64,000 nucleotides of DNA from Variovorax paradoxus. Lineage in GTDB: Bacteria > Pseudomonadota > Gammaproteobacteria > Burkholderiales > Burkholderiaceae_C. Under the pieces are notes generated by a model. It ran no database searches. It had not been told where the DNA came from and saw nothing but the letters and a program-made list of their open reading frames with translations. This document shows positions 17,938-27,343 of the stretch, piece by piece (position 1 is the stretch's first letter; each line of letters begins with the position of its first letter). Made by a program: the position numbers and the translations under genes. The stretch is from positions 4,428,501 to 4,492,500 of the forward strand of contig NZ_CP123990.1 in NCBI RefSeq assembly GCF_029919115.1, in the 5' to 3' direction.

Positions 17938-17955
17938 GTGGATCTCCTCGATTTG

Positions 17956-17969
17956 CGAACGATCGTTCG
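17956..17969. promoter_or_regulatory. 14-base perfect palindrome, candidate operator
   Basis: The sequence CGAACGATCGTTCG is its own reverse complement and lies in the divergent region between the chalcone-isomerase-like gene and the trp leader, 19 bases upstream of the former's GTG. Palindromes of the AACG-AT-CGTT type are common operators for TetR-family repressors. No regulator gene is adjacent, so the binding protein is unknown. Confidence 0.35.
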
Positions 17970-18063
17970 AATGTATCTTTTCGTTTTACTCCCGCCCCTC
18001 GGGGGAACCCTGAAGGCCAGAGCTGCACGCGGCGGCGTTTTCGTGGGCTAAACTCCATGCTCC

Positions 18064-18147
18064 ATGTTCGTTCATCACATCATTCAAACAGGTCAAGGCA
18101 GCCGGGGAGCCTGGCCCTGGCGTAGCCATACATCGCTGACTGTTTGA
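18064..18147 (+). CDS. Candidate trp leader peptide (Trp-Pro-Trp)
   Basis: A 27-codon frame beginning MFVHHIIQTGQGSRGAWPWR and ending SHTSLTV, 115 bases before trpE. It has two Trp codons at positions 17 and 19, far above chance for a rare residue, which is what a tryptophan attenuation leader needs. A stable hairpin follows three bases after the stop. The frame is too short to be found by length alone and has no clear ribosome site, and I see no T-rich intrinsic terminator, so the mechanism is open. A second overlapping frame from ATG 18057 has no Trp codon. Confidence 0.4.
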   Translation: MFVHHIIQTGQGSRGAWPWRSHTSLTV

Positions 18148-18149
18148 TT

Positions 18150-18167
18150 GCACGGCGCACGCCGTGC
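18150..18167 (+). promoter_or_regulatory. Hairpin after the candidate trp leader peptide
   Basis: GCACGGCG-CA-CGCCGTGC is a perfect inverted repeat (seven stable pairs with a four-base loop). It starts two bases after the leader stop codon and lies 94 bases before trpE. It is followed by GC-rich sequence and not by a run of T, so it is not a classic intrinsic terminator. It could be a pause or antiterminator element. Confidence 0.4.
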
Positions 18168-18261
18168 GCCCGCGGTACCGGATCGCTGCAGACGCCGGAC
18201 CACCCGTGAATGACCTTGCCGCCGGCCAAGAAGCGCCGCGAGGCAATTGGAGAACGAATCC

Positions 18262-19764
18262 GTGATCACCGAACTTGAATTCAAGAGCCTCAGCGCCCAG
18301 GGCTACAACCGTATTCCGCTGATGGCCGAGGCTTTTGCAGACCTCGAAACGCCTCTTTCGCTCTATCTCAAGCTGGCCCACTCCCAGGGCGGCGGCAAGC
18401 ACAGCTTCCTGCTCGAATCCGTGGTGGGCGGCGAGCGCTTCGGTCGCTACAGCTTCATCGGCCTGCCTGCACGCACGCTGCTGCGCGCCAGCGGTTTCGG
18501 CGCCGATGCCGTGACGGAGGTGGTCACCGATGGGCAGGTCGTCGAAACCGCCGCGGGCAATCCTCTCGATTTCATTGCCGAATACCAGAAGCGCTTCAAG
18601 GTGGCGTTGCGTCCGGGGCTTCCGCGTTTTTGCGGCGGCCTTGCGGGCTACTTTGGCTACGACACGGTGCGCCATATCGAGCGCAAGCTTGAAAAAAGCT
18701 GCCCGCCCGATGCGCTGGGCTGCCCCGACATCCTGCTGCTGCAATGCGAGGAACTGGCCGTCATCGACAACCTCTCGGGCAAGCTGTATTTGATCGTCTA
18801 TGCCGATCCGAAGCAGCCCGAGGCCTATGCGACAGGCAAGCGCCGCCTGCGCGAGCTGAAGGAAAAGCTCAAGTACTCGGTGAGCGCGCCCATCGTCAAG
18901 CCGACGCAGCCGCATCCGCCTGAGCGCAGCTTTGCCAAGGCCGACTACCTTGCGGCCGTGGAGCGGGCCAAGGACATGATTGCCGCCGGCGACTTCATGC
19001 AGGTGCAGGTGGGCCAGCGCATCAGCAAGCGCTACACCGAATCGCCGCTGTCGCTGTACCGCGCGCTGCGCTCGCTCAATCCATCGCCGTACATGTATTA
19101 CTACCACCTGGGCGATTTCCACGTGGTGGGCGCTTCGCCCGAGATCCTGGTGCGCCAGGAGAACACGGGCGAGGGCGAGCAGAAGATCACCATCCGCCCG
19201 CTGGCCGGCACACGCCCGCGCGGCGCTTCGCTGGAGCTCGACAAGGCCGCCGAGGAAGAACTCATCAACGACCCGAAGGAGCGCGCCGAGCACGTGATGC
19301 TGATCGACCTTGCGCGCAACGACATCGGCCGCATCGCCAAGACCGGCACCGTGAAGGTGACCGAGGCTTTCGCGGTGGAGCGCTACAGCCACGTGATGCA
19401 CATCGTGAGCAACGTCGAAGGCACGCTGAACGACGGCATGACCGCCATCGACGTGCTCAGGGCCACGTTCCCGGCCGGCACGCTGACCGGCGCGCCCAAG
19501 GTGCATGCAATGGAACTCATCGACCAGCTGGAGCCCACCAAGCGCGGCCTCTATGGCGGCGCCTGCGGCTACATCAGCTATGCGGGCGACATGGACGTGG
19601 CCATTGCCATTCGCACCGGGATCGTGAAAGACCAGATGCTGCACGTGCAGGCCGCGGCTGGCGTGGTGGCGGATTCCGTGCCCGAGCTGGAGTGGAAAGA
19701 AACAGAAGCCAAGGCGCGCGCATTGCTGCGTGCCGCCGAACTGGTCGAGGAGGGGCTGGAATGA
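18262..19764 (+). CDS. trpE: Anthranilate synthase component I
   Basis: 500 residues from GTG 18262, preceded by GGAGAACG at the right distance; a TTG at 18247 gives five extra residues but no ribosome site. The N-terminal domain contains SFLLESVVGGERFGRYSFIG, with the LLES element of the Trp feedback site (ESxxxxxRYS pattern). The C-terminal chorismate-binding domain has SPYMYYYHLGDFHVVGASPEILVR, the IRPLAGTRPRG block, DLARNDIGRIAKTGTVKV and GTLTGAPKVHAMELID. It makes anthranilate from chorismate with ammonia delivered by TrpG. Its stop overlaps the start of the next gene (ATGA). Confidence 0.97.
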   Translation: MITELEFKSLSAQGYNRIPLMAEAFADLETPLSLYLKLAHSQGGGKHSFLLESVVGGERFGRYSFIGLPARTLLRASGFGADAVTEVVTDGQVVETAAGNPLDFIAEYQKRFKVALRPGLPRFCGGLAGYFGYDTVRHIERKLEKSCPPDALGCPDILLLQCEELAVIDNLSGKLYLIVYADPKQPEAYATGKRRLRELKEKLKYSVSAPIVKPTQPHPPERSFAKADYLAAVERAKDMIAAGDFMQVQVGQRISKRYTESPLSLYRALRSLNPSPYMYYYHLGDFHVVGASPEILVRQENTGEGEQKITIRPLAGTRPRGASLELDKAAEEELINDPKERAEHVMLIDLARNDIGRIAKTGTVKVTEAFAVERYSHVMHIVSNVEGTLNDGMTAIDVLRATFPAGTLTGAPKVHAMELIDQLEPTKRGLYGGACGYISYAGDMDVAIAIRTGIVKDQMLHVQAAAGVVADSVPELEWKETEAKARALLRAAELVEEGLE

Positions 19765-20153
19765 GCAACGTGCCTGATATTCAAAACGACTTTTCGCACG
19801 AGATCATCGGCGCCGCGGTCGAGGTGCAGCGCGTGCTCGGCACCGGCCTGAACGAGGACGCCTACGCCGCCGCGCTGGCCATCGAACTCGCCGAGCGCGA
19901 GATCGGCTTTGCGCAGGGCGTGGCGCTTTCGGCCAGCTACAAGGGCCGCTCGCTGGGCGAGGTGTACCGCGCGGGCTTCGTGGTGGAGCAGTCGGTCATC
20001 GTCGAGCTTAAGGCGGTCGATGTGCTGACCGACCTGCACCGCGCGCAGGTGCTTGCCGCGCTGCGTCTCTCGGGCCTCAAGCTGGGCCTTCTGATCAACT
20101 TCAACGTGTTCCCCGTGGTCAAGGGCGTGCACCGGATTGTGAGCAAGCCATGA
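19761..20153 (+). CDS. GxxExxY protein (PD-(D/E)XK-fold) inside the trp operon
   Basis: 130 residues. The family name motif is present as [13 protein letters not shown] (G-x-x-x-x-E-x-x-Y spacing, residues about 28-40), and a candidate PD-(D/E)XK core follows in [16 protein letters not shown] with Glu-x-Lys. The tail [24 protein letters not shown] is characteristic of the family. Its cellular role is unknown. The start overlaps the trpE stop (ATGA) and its stop overlaps the trpG start (ATGA), so it is translated between the two subunits of anthranilate synthase. Base composition is like its neighbours, so there is no sign of recent arrival. Confidence 0.88.
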   Translation: MSNVPDIQNDFSHEIIGAAVEVQRVLGTGLNEDAYAAALAIELAEREIGFAQGVALSASYKGRSLGEVYRAGFVVEQSVIVELKAVDVLTDLHRAQVLAALRLSGLKLGLLINFNVFPVVKGVHRIVSKP

Positions 20154-20734
20154 AACTGCTGATGATCGACAACTACGATTCGTTCACCTACAACATCGTC
20201 CAGTATTTTGGCGAGCTGGGTGCGGATGTTCAGGTGCACCGCAACGACGAGATCACCGTTGCACAAATCGGCGAACTCATCGCTTCGGGCGTGACCCGGC
20301 TGGTGGTGTCGCCGGGGCCTTGCTCGCCGGCAGAGGCGGGCGTGTCGGTGGCGGCCATCGAGGCCTTTGCGGGCAAGCTGCCGATTCTGGGCGTGTGCCT
20401 CGGCCACCAAGCCATTGGCGCGGCCTTTGGCGGCAAGATCATTCGTGCGCAGCAACTGATGCACGGCAAGACCAGCGAGATCACGACCACGCAAGAGGGC
20501 GTGTTCGCGGGGCTGCCCGAGAAGTTCATCGTCAACCGGTACCACTCGCTTTCAATCGAGCGCGAAAGCTGCCCGAAGGAATTGGCGATTACCGCATGGA
20601 CCGACGACTGCGAGATCATGGGCGTGCGGCACACCGGCTTTGCGCATGACGTGCGCATCGAAGGCGTGCAGTTCCACCCTGAATCGATCCTCACCGAGCA
20701 CGGCCACGCCATGCTCAAGAACTTTTTGGACTGA
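20150..20734 (+). CDS. trpG: Anthranilate synthase component II (glutamine amidotransferase)
   Basis: 194 residues starting [20 protein letters not shown]. The catalytic nucleophile is Cys83 in [10 protein letters not shown], with the oxyanion strand VVSPGPCSP (residues about 52-60) and the His-Glu pair in [12 protein letters not shown] near the C-terminus. It supplies ammonia from glutamine to TrpE; in many bacteria the same subunit also serves p-aminobenzoate synthesis. Its start overlaps the stop of the GxxExxY gene, and ltaE follows after five bases. Confidence 0.97.
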   Translation: MKLLMIDNYDSFTYNIVQYFGELGADVQVHRNDEITVAQIGELIASGVTRLVVSPGPCSPAEAGVSVAAIEAFAGKLPILGVCLGHQAIGAAFGGKIIRAQQLMHGKTSEITTTQEGVFAGLPEKFIVNRYHSLSIERESCPKELAITAWTDDCEIMGVRHTGFAHDVRIEGVQFHPESILTEHGHAMLKNFLD

Positions 20735-20739
20735 CCGCC

Positions 20740-21798
20740 ATGACCGACCGCTCCTCCATCGTCGACCTGCGCAGCGACACCGTCACACAACCCACCCCGG
20801 CGATGCGCGAGGCCATGATGGCGGCGCCGCTCGGCGACGACGTTTTCGGCACCGATCCGAGCGTGAATGCGCTGCAGGAAAAGATCGCCGCGCTGCTGGG
20901 CTTCGAAGCGGCGCTCTTCGTTCCGACCGGCACCCAAAGCAACCTGTGCGCCATTCTTTCGCACTGCGGGCGTGGTGACGAGTACATCGTCGGCCAGCAG
21001 GCGCACTGCTATCGGTGGGAGGGCGGCGGCGCCGCGGTGTTCGGCAGCGTGCAGCCGCAGCCGCTCGACCATGCGCCCGATGGCACGTTGCCGCTGGCGC
21101 AGATCGAATCGGCCATCAAGCCCGACGACGCACATTTCGCGCGCACGAAGTTGCTGGCGCTGGAAAACACGCTGGGCGGCAAGCTGCTGCCCTTCGACTA
21201 TGTGCAAGCCGCGACGGAACTTGCGAAGACCAAGGGATTGCAGCGCCACCTTGACGGCGCGCGGCTCTTCAATGCGGCAACGGCGCAGGCTGCGCTGAAC
21301 AAGCGCAGCGATGTCCGGGCCGAGGCCCGGCGAATCGCACAGTGCTTCGACAGCGTATCGGTCTGCTTCAGCAAGGGCCTGGGTGCGCCGGTCGGTTCGG
21401 CGCTGGTGGGGTCGCGCGAGTTCATCGCGCGGGCGCACCGCATTCGCAAGATGGCAGGCGGCGGCATGCGGCAGGCGGGGCTGCTCGCCGCGGCGGCATC
21501 GCACGCGCTCGACCACCATGTCGATCGCCTTGCCGAGGACCATGCGCTGGCGCAGCGCCTGGCACAGGGGCTTGAAGGCATCGATGGCTTGAAGGTCGAG
21601 GCGCCGCACACCAACATCGTGTTTGCCGACCTCACCGGCGCGGCGCAAGCGCGTTCGGCGGAGCTGATCGCGAGCCTCAACAGCCAGGGCATCCTGGCAA
21701 CGGGGTTGTATCGCCTTCGCCTCGTGACGCACCTCGATGTGGACGAAGCGGGTGTCGATCGCGCCGTGGCCGCGATCCGCGCCTTCTTCAAAGCCTGA
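20740..21798 (+). CDS. ltaE: Low-specificity L-threonine aldolase
   Basis: 352 residues, the size of PLP-dependent threonine aldolases. It begins MTDRSSIVDLRSDTVTQPTP and has the GDDVFGTDPSVNALQEKIAALLG block, the PTGTQSNLCAI segment, LENTLGGK with the Asn-Thr pair near the cofactor, HLDGARLFNA and the Schiff-base region SVSVCFSKGLGAPVGSALVG with the PLP-binding Lys. It cleaves L-threonine or allo-threonine to glycine and acetaldehyde. Its place directly after trpG (five-base gap) is odd for an enzyme outside the tryptophan pathway. Confidence 0.95.
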   Translation: MTDRSSIVDLRSDTVTQPTPAMREAMMAAPLGDDVFGTDPSVNALQEKIAALLGFEAALFVPTGTQSNLCAILSHCGRGDEYIVGQQAHCYRWEGGGAAVFGSVQPQPLDHAPDGTLPLAQIESAIKPDDAHFARTKLLALENTLGGKLLPFDYVQAATELAKTKGLQRHLDGARLFNAATAQAALNKRSDVRAEARRIAQCFDSVSVCFSKGLGAPVGSALVGSREFIARAHRIRKMAGGGMRQAGLLAAAASHALDHHVDRLAEDHALAQRLAQGLEGIDGLKVEAPHTNIVFADLTGAAQARSAELIASLNSQGILATGLYRLRLVTHLDVDEAGVDRAVAAIRAFFKA

Positions 21799-21814
21799 CG
21801 CCAGCGAGGACGCG

Positions 21815-22474
21815 ATGCCCGATCTTCCCCATCTGCTCGCCTTCATCGCCGCCGGCTGGCTGCTGAACCTCACGCCAGGGCCGGATGTGCTCTACATCGT
21901 GACCAATTCGCTGCGCTCGGGCGTGCGCGCCGGCATCGTGGGCGGGTTCGGCGTTCTCACCGGCTGCTTCGTCCATATCTTCGCGGCGGCCATCGGCGTC
22001 GGCACGCTGCTGGCCACCTCGGCGGCGGCCTTTGCCGTGCTCAAGTACGTGGGAGCGGCATACCTGCTGTACCTGGGCGTACGCATGGTGCTGTCGCGCG
22101 CCAAGCCGCCTGCCGATATGCAAGCGGCTGCCGCGGGCTCCGCCGAGCGCGGGCTCAAGGACATCTTTCTGGGCGGCTTCTGGACCAATGTGCTGAACCC
22201 CAAGGTGGCCTTGTTCTTCCTCGCGTTCGTGCCGCAGTTCATCGCACCCGACGCCGACAACAAGAGCCTCTACTTCGTCATGCTGGGCGTTCTGTTCAAT
22301 CTGAACTCCATTCCCATCGTCGTGGGATGGGCCGCATTCGCGGGCTGGATGGCGCGCAGAAGCGCGGTGCAAAAAGGCATGCACTGGCTCGATCGCGCGG
22401 CCGGCGTGCTGTTCATCGGCTTCGGCCTCAAGCTTGCATTCACGGACGCGCCGGCCGGCCGCGTCGGCCCCTGA
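21815..22474 (+). CDS. LysE/RhtB-family amino acid exporter
   Basis: 219 residues with five or six hydrophobic segments, beginning [20 protein letters not shown]. The RhtB/LysE signature is visible early ([19 protein letters not shown]) and in [21 protein letters not shown] and [22 protein letters not shown]. Such proteins export amino acids, often homoserine, threonine, leucine or aromatic amino acids, through the inner membrane. The start at 21815 has a GAGG ribosome site; the frame is open upstream within the ltaE end. Its location in the trp operon suggests export of an aromatic or threonine-related amino acid, which the sequence cannot decide. Confidence 0.9.
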   Translation: MPDLPHLLAFIAAGWLLNLTPGPDVLYIVTNSLRSGVRAGIVGGFGVLTGCFVHIFAAAIGVGTLLATSAAAFAVLKYVGAAYLLYLGVRMVLSRAKPPADMQAAAAGSAERGLKDIFLGGFWTNVLNPKVALFFLAFVPQFIAPDADNKSLYFVMLGVLFNLNSIPIVVGWAAFAGWMARRSAVQKGMHWLDRAAGVLFIGFGLKLAFTDAPAGRVGP

Positions 22475-22493
22475 AAACACCGAGGAGACTTTC

Positions 22494-23516
22494 ATGATCA
22501 CCCCCCAGGAAGCGCTGCAGCGCACCATCGAGCACCGCGAGGTGTTCCACGACGAAATGCTGCACATCGTGCGGCTCATCATGAGCGGCGAGTGCTCGCC
22601 GGTGATGATGGCGGCGCTGATTACCGGCCTGCGCGTCAAGAAGGAGACCATCGGCGAGATCACCGCCGCGGCGCAGGTGATGCGGGAGGTGTCCACCAAG
22701 GTACCGGTGAAGGACACCAGGCACCTGGTCGACATCGTCGGCACCGGCGGCGACGGCTCGCACACCTTCAACATTTCGACGTGCTCGATGTTCGTGGCGG
22801 CGGCCGCGGGCGCCAAGGTGAGCAAGCATGGCGGGCGCAGCGTGTCGAGCAAGTCGGGCAGCGCCGACGTGCTCGAATCGCTGGGCGTCAACATCAACCT
22901 GCAGCCGGAGCAGATTGCGCGCTCCATCGAAGAGGTGGGCATCGGCTTCATGTTCGCGCCCAACCATCATCCGGCCATGAAGAACGTGGCGCCGGTGCGC
23001 AAGGAGCTCGGCATCAAGACGATCTTCAACATCCTGGGGCCGCTGACCAACCCGGCGGGCGCACCGAACATCCTGATGGGTGTGTTCCACCCCGACCTGG
23101 TGGGCATTCAGGTGCGCGCGCTGCAGCGGCTTGGCACCGAGCACGCGCTGGTGGTGTACGGCCGCGACGGCATGGACGAGATTTCGCTCGGCGCCGCCAC
23201 CATGGTCGGCGAACTCAAGGACGGCGAGATTCGCGAGTACGAACTGCACCCTGAAGACTTCGGCTTTGCCATGTCGAGCAACCGCACGCTGCGCGTGGAA
23301 ACGCCCGAGCAGTCGAAGGCCATGCTGCTGGGGGTGCTCGACAATCACGCCGGGCCGGCGCTCGACATCGTGCTGCTGAATGCAGGCGCGGCGTTGTATG
23401 CCGCGAACGTGGCCGATTCGATGGCTGCCGGCATCGAGCGCGCGCGCGAGGCCGTGGCCTCCGGCGCGGCACGGGCCAAGCTGGCCGAACTGGTCAAGGC
23501 CTCAACAACGGTTTGA
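22494..23516 (+). CDS. trpD: Anthranilate phosphoribosyltransferase
   Basis: 340 residues, beginning [20 protein letters not shown] with a GAGGAG site. The substrate-binding [14 protein letters not shown] loop lies near residues 83-97, with the [21 protein letters not shown] block and the [30 protein letters not shown] region for anthranilate binding. It joins phosphoribosyl pyrophosphate to anthranilate, the second step of the tryptophan branch. It lies 19 bases after the exporter and 26 bases before trpC. Confidence 0.97.
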   Translation: MITPQEALQRTIEHREVFHDEMLHIVRLIMSGECSPVMMAALITGLRVKKETIGEITAAAQVMREVSTKVPVKDTRHLVDIVGTGGDGSHTFNISTCSMFVAAAAGAKVSKHGGRSVSSKSGSADVLESLGVNINLQPEQIARSIEEVGIGFMFAPNHHPAMKNVAPVRKELGIKTIFNILGPLTNPAGAPNILMGVFHPDLVGIQVRALQRLGTEHALVVYGRDGMDEISLGAATMVGELKDGEIREYELHPEDFGFAMSSNRTLRVETPEQSKAMLLGVLDNHAGPALDIVLLNAGAALYAANVADSMAAGIERAREAVASGAARAKLAELVKASTTV

Positions 23517-23542
23517 ACAACCGCTAAAGACGAAAACAGAAC

Positions 23543-24343
23543 ATGTCCGACATCCTCGACAAGATCATTGCGGTCAAGCGGCAGGAAATTGCTGCGGCGC
23601 AGAAGAAGAGCCCGCTCGAAGCCGTGCGGTTCGACGCCGAAAGCCGCGTGCTGACGCGTGATTTCGAAGGTGCCCTGCGTGCCAAGATCGCCGCCGGCCA
23701 CGCCGCGGTGATTGCCGAGGTCAAGAAGGCGAGCCCGAGCAAGGGCGTGCTGCGCGAAGACTTCATTCCGGCCGACATCGCGCAGAGCTATGCGGAGGGT
23801 GACGGCGAAATCAGCGCCGCCTGTCTTTCGGTGCTGACCGACAGGCAGTTTTTCCAGGGCGGCGTCGACTATCTCAAGCAGGCGCGCGCCTCGTGCGACC
23901 TGCCTGTGCTGCGCAAGGATTTCATCGTCGACCCCTACCAGGTGTACGAATCGCGTGCGATGGGCGCCGACGCCATTCTCTTGATTGCAGCCTGCCTCGA
24001 CGACGCGCAAATGAAAGACTACGAAGCCATTGCTCGCGGCCTGGGCATGGCGGTGCTGGTCGAAGTGCACGATGCGGCCGAACTCGACCGCGCGCTCAAG
24101 CTCAAGACGCCGCTCATCGGTGTGAACAACCGCAACCTGCGCAACTTCGAGGTGTCGATCCAGGCCACCATCGACCTGCTGCCGCGGTTGCCGGCCGATC
24201 GGCTGGCAGTAACGGAATCAGGCATTGCCACGCGTGAAGACGTGACCACCCTGCGTGCGGCCGGCGTTCATGCCTTTCTGGTCGGCGAAGCATTCATGCG
24301 CGCCAAGGAGCCGGGCGAGGCGCTCGCCGCATTGTTCAAATGA
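23543..24343 (+). CDS. trpC: Indole-3-glycerol-phosphate synthase
   Basis: 266 residues of TIM-barrel sequence, starting [20 protein letters not shown]. Landmarks are [16 protein letters not shown] with the catalytic Glu and Lys, [45 protein letters not shown] with the Asn-Asn-Arg-Asn cluster, and [11 protein letters not shown] at the phosphate site. It is a stand-alone TrpC, not fused to TrpF. The stop overlaps the ung start (ATGA), so ung ends the operon. Confidence 0.97.
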   Translation: MSDILDKIIAVKRQEIAAAQKKSPLEAVRFDAESRVLTRDFEGALRAKIAAGHAAVIAEVKKASPSKGVLREDFIPADIAQSYAEGDGEISAACLSVLTDRQFFQGGVDYLKQARASCDLPVLRKDFIVDPYQVYESRAMGADAILLIAACLDDAQMKDYEAIARGLGMAVLVEVHDAAELDRALKLKTPLIGVNNRNLRNFEVSIQATIDLLPRLPADRLAVTESGIATREDVTTLRAAGVHAFLVGEAFMRAKEPGEALAALFK

Positions 24344-25047
24344 GCCGGCCCGATCAGTTGTCGAGCAGCAACCCTGCCGACTGGCCGGTGGCGCCGGGTT
24401 GGCGGCCGCTGGTCGATGCTTTCTTCGGCGGCATCGTCGGGCAGAAGCTGCTGGGCTTTCTGCGTGAGCGCCTGGATGCCGGGGCCGTGATATTCCCGCC
24501 CCAACCCCTTCGGGCGCTGGAGCTGACCCCGCCCGAAGAAGTGCGCGTGGTCATCCTGGGCCAGGACCCGTACCACGGGCGCGGCCAGGCGGAGGGACTG
24601 GCTTTTTCGGTGGCGTCCGGCGTGGCGCTGCCGCCGTCGCTGCGCAACATCTTCAAGGAGCTTCAGCGCGACCTTGGAACGCCTCCGCCGCCGTTTCCGA
24701 GCCCGGGCGGCAGCCTGGTGAACTGGGCAACCCATGGGGTGCTGCTGCTCAACACCTGCCTCACGGTGGAAGAGGGGCAGCCGGCCAGCCACTCGGGGCG
24801 CGGTTGGGAGGTGCTGACCGATGCAGTCATCCGGCATGTATCCGACGGTGCAAAACCTGTTGTTTTTATGCTGTGGGGCTCGCATGCGCAAAGCAAGCGC
24901 GCGTTGATCGACATCAACCGCCACAAGGTGCTGATGTCGAACCACCCCTCGCCGCTTTCGGCGATGCGCCCGCCGGTGCCTTTCATCGGCTGCGGGCATT
25001 TCGGCGAAGCGCGTGCCTGGCGGGAGGCGCACCAGCAGGGTGATTGA
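24340..25047 (+). CDS. ung: Uracil-DNA glycosylase (family 1)
   Basis: 235 residues. The water-activating motif [18 protein letters not shown] (catalytic Asp76) and the HPSPLS motif near the C-terminus are both intact, with [12 protein letters not shown] and [24 protein letters not shown] between them. It removes uracil from DNA. The ATG overlaps the trpC stop, so it is translated as part of the trp operon and needs no promoter of its own, a link that would make repair follow tryptophan control unless an internal promoter exists. Confidence 0.96.
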   Translation: MSRPDQLSSSNPADWPVAPGWRPLVDAFFGGIVGQKLLGFLRERLDAGAVIFPPQPLRALELTPPEEVRVVILGQDPYHGRGQAEGLAFSVASGVALPPSLRNIFKELQRDLGTPPPPFPSPGGSLVNWATHGVLLLNTCLTVEEGQPASHSGRGWEVLTDAVIRHVSDGAKPVVFMLWGSHAQSKRALIDINRHKVLMSNHPSPLSAMRPPVPFIGCGHFGEARAWREAHQQGD

Positions 25048-25133
25048 TTTCGCGGATAATTCCCGCCAGTTCGCCTCGTGCAGTTCCTGCGTCTTATTGG
25101 TGCTGGAGGTTCTGTGAAGTCACAAAACCGTGC

Positions 25134-25139
25134 TATATT
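25134..25139 (+). promoter_or_regulatory. Candidate -10 box for the tRNA-tuf transcript
   Basis: TATATT lies 13 bases before the first base of tRNA-Tyr, in an AT-rich stretch unlike the GC-rich surroundings. A weak TTCTGT could serve as -35 element 18 bases upstream. This is the only promoter-like stretch between ung and the tRNAs. Confidence 0.4.
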
Positions 25140-25151
25140 TCGAGGTTCGCC

Positions 25152-25237
25152 GGAGAGGTGGCCGAGTGGTTAATGGCAGCAGACTGTAAATCTGCCCTCT
25201 TACGAGTACGCTGGTTCGAATCCAGCCCTCTCCACCA
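25152..25237 (+). tRNA. tRNA-Tyr (GTA)
   Basis: 86 bases including an encoded CCA end. Acceptor stem GGAGAGG pairs with CCTCTCC, the anticodon loop reads CTGTAAA (anticodon GTA), there is a long variable arm as in class II tRNAs, and the T-loop reads GGTTCGAATCC. It opens the tRNA-tuf block. Confidence 0.96.
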
Positions 25238-25302
25238 GCGATGAATTTGGTTTCTAAGAGCGATTGGATCTAGCGCTTTGGGTGCCTTTGAGTGCCCCCG
25301 AT

Positions 25303-25376
25303 GCGGGAGTAGTTCAATGGTAGAACCCCAGCCTTCCAAGCTGATGACGCGGGTTCGATTCCCGTCTCCCGCTCCA
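25303..25376 (+). tRNA. tRNA-Gly (TCC)
   Basis: 74 bases with encoded CCA. Acceptor stem GCGGGAG pairs with CTCCCGC, anticodon loop CTTCCAA gives anticodon TCC, and the T-loop is GGTTCGATTCC. It lies 65 bases after tRNA-Tyr. Confidence 0.96.
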
Positions 25377-25415
25377 GAGACCCGGTTCGGCGCCGGAAGC
25401 GATTGGTTAGACAAA

Positions 25416-25490
<75 letters not shown>

Positions 25491-25563
25491 GTTTTTGGGG
25501 GTTGCAACGGCAGCTTTGCAACCCATCTGCATACGTTGAAATCGTTTTTTTCGGAGTCGAAAA

Positions 25564-26757
<1,194 letters not shown>

Positions 26758-26778
26758 GCCGAGCGCAAAGAGTACCGG

Positions 26779-26854
26779 AGGGGTATAGCTCAATTGGCAG
26801 AGCGTCGGTCTCCAAAACCGAAGGTTGTAGGTTCGATTCCTACTGCCCCTGCCA
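26779..26854 (+). tRNA. tRNA-Trp (CCA)
   Basis: 76 bases with encoded CCA. Acceptor stem AGGGGTA pairs with TGCCCCT, the anticodon loop TCTCCAAAA contains anticodon CCA, and the T-loop is GGTTCGATTCC. It sits between tuf and secE, a conserved betaproteobacterial order. Confidence 0.96.
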
Positions 26855-26864
26855 CCTAGGTGGC
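26851..26864. repeat. 14-base palindrome overlapping the tRNA-Trp 3' end
   Basis: GCCACCTAGGTGGC is a perfect palindrome and its first four bases are the discriminator base and CCA end of tRNA-Trp. In the precursor transcript it would fold into a hairpin on the 3' end and could affect trimming by exonucleases. Confidence 0.5.
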
Positions 26865-26870
26865 ACCCCG

Positions 26871-26897
26871 AAAAAAGCCCATCGCAACCCGATGGGC
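26871..26897 (-). terminator. Minus-strand terminator-like hairpin between tRNA-Trp and secE
   Basis: The stem GCCCATCG/CGATGGGC (loop CAACC) is preceded on the plus strand by six A, which is a T-run on the minus strand. Read on the minus strand it has the form of an intrinsic terminator; read on the plus strand it lacks a T-run and probably lets transcription continue to secE. It may stop antisense transcripts. Confidence 0.5.
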
Positions 26898-26959
26898 TTC
26901 GGCGTCTCAAGAAGACGCATTGAATTGAAGGCCGGAAGGCCGCAGGAAATCAGCCAAAC

Positions 26960-27343
26960 ATGGCCACTTCTCAAATCGAAACCGTGAGCACGGGTGCCGA
27001 CAAGGCCAAATTGGCTGTGTCGGTGCTGCTGGCAGTGGGCGCCATCGTGGCGTTCTACCTGCTCGCGCGCCAGGGCTCGCTGGTGCAATGGGCTGCGCTG
27101 CTGGTCGGCTTGGCCGCGGCTGTGGGCGCGTTCGGCAGTTCGGAGAATGGCCGCCAGTTGTGGGCTTTTGGCCGCGACTCGTGGCGCGAGGTCAAGAAGG
27201 TCGTCTGGCCGGCCCGCAAGGAAGCAATGCAGATGACGGCTTACGTGTTTGCCTTCGTGGCAATCATGTCCGTTTTCCTCTGGCTCACCGACAAGACGCT
27301 CGAATGGGTGTTTTTCGACCTCATTCTGGGCTGGAGAAAATAA
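26960..27343 (+). CDS. secE: Preprotein translocase subunit SecE
   Basis: 127 residues with three hydrophobic segments (about residues 17-37, 42-58 and 94-116), the three-helix form of proteobacterial SecE. The conserved amphipathic region DSWREVKKVVWPARKEAMQM lies just before the last helix, which clamps SecY. The stop TAA is followed at once by the nusG ATG, so the two are translationally linked. Confidence 0.96.
   Translation: MATSQIETVSTGADKAKLAVSVLLAVGAIVAFYLLARQGSLVQWAALLVGLAAAVGAFGSSENGRQLWAFGRDSWREVKKVVWPARKEAMQMTAYVFAFVAIMSVFLWLTDKTLEWVFFDLILGWRK

Noticed and set aside
18150..18167. Hairpin before trpE as an intrinsic terminator
   Set aside because: No T-run follows, and the next 90 bases are GC-rich; it is kept only as a possible regulatory hairpin.
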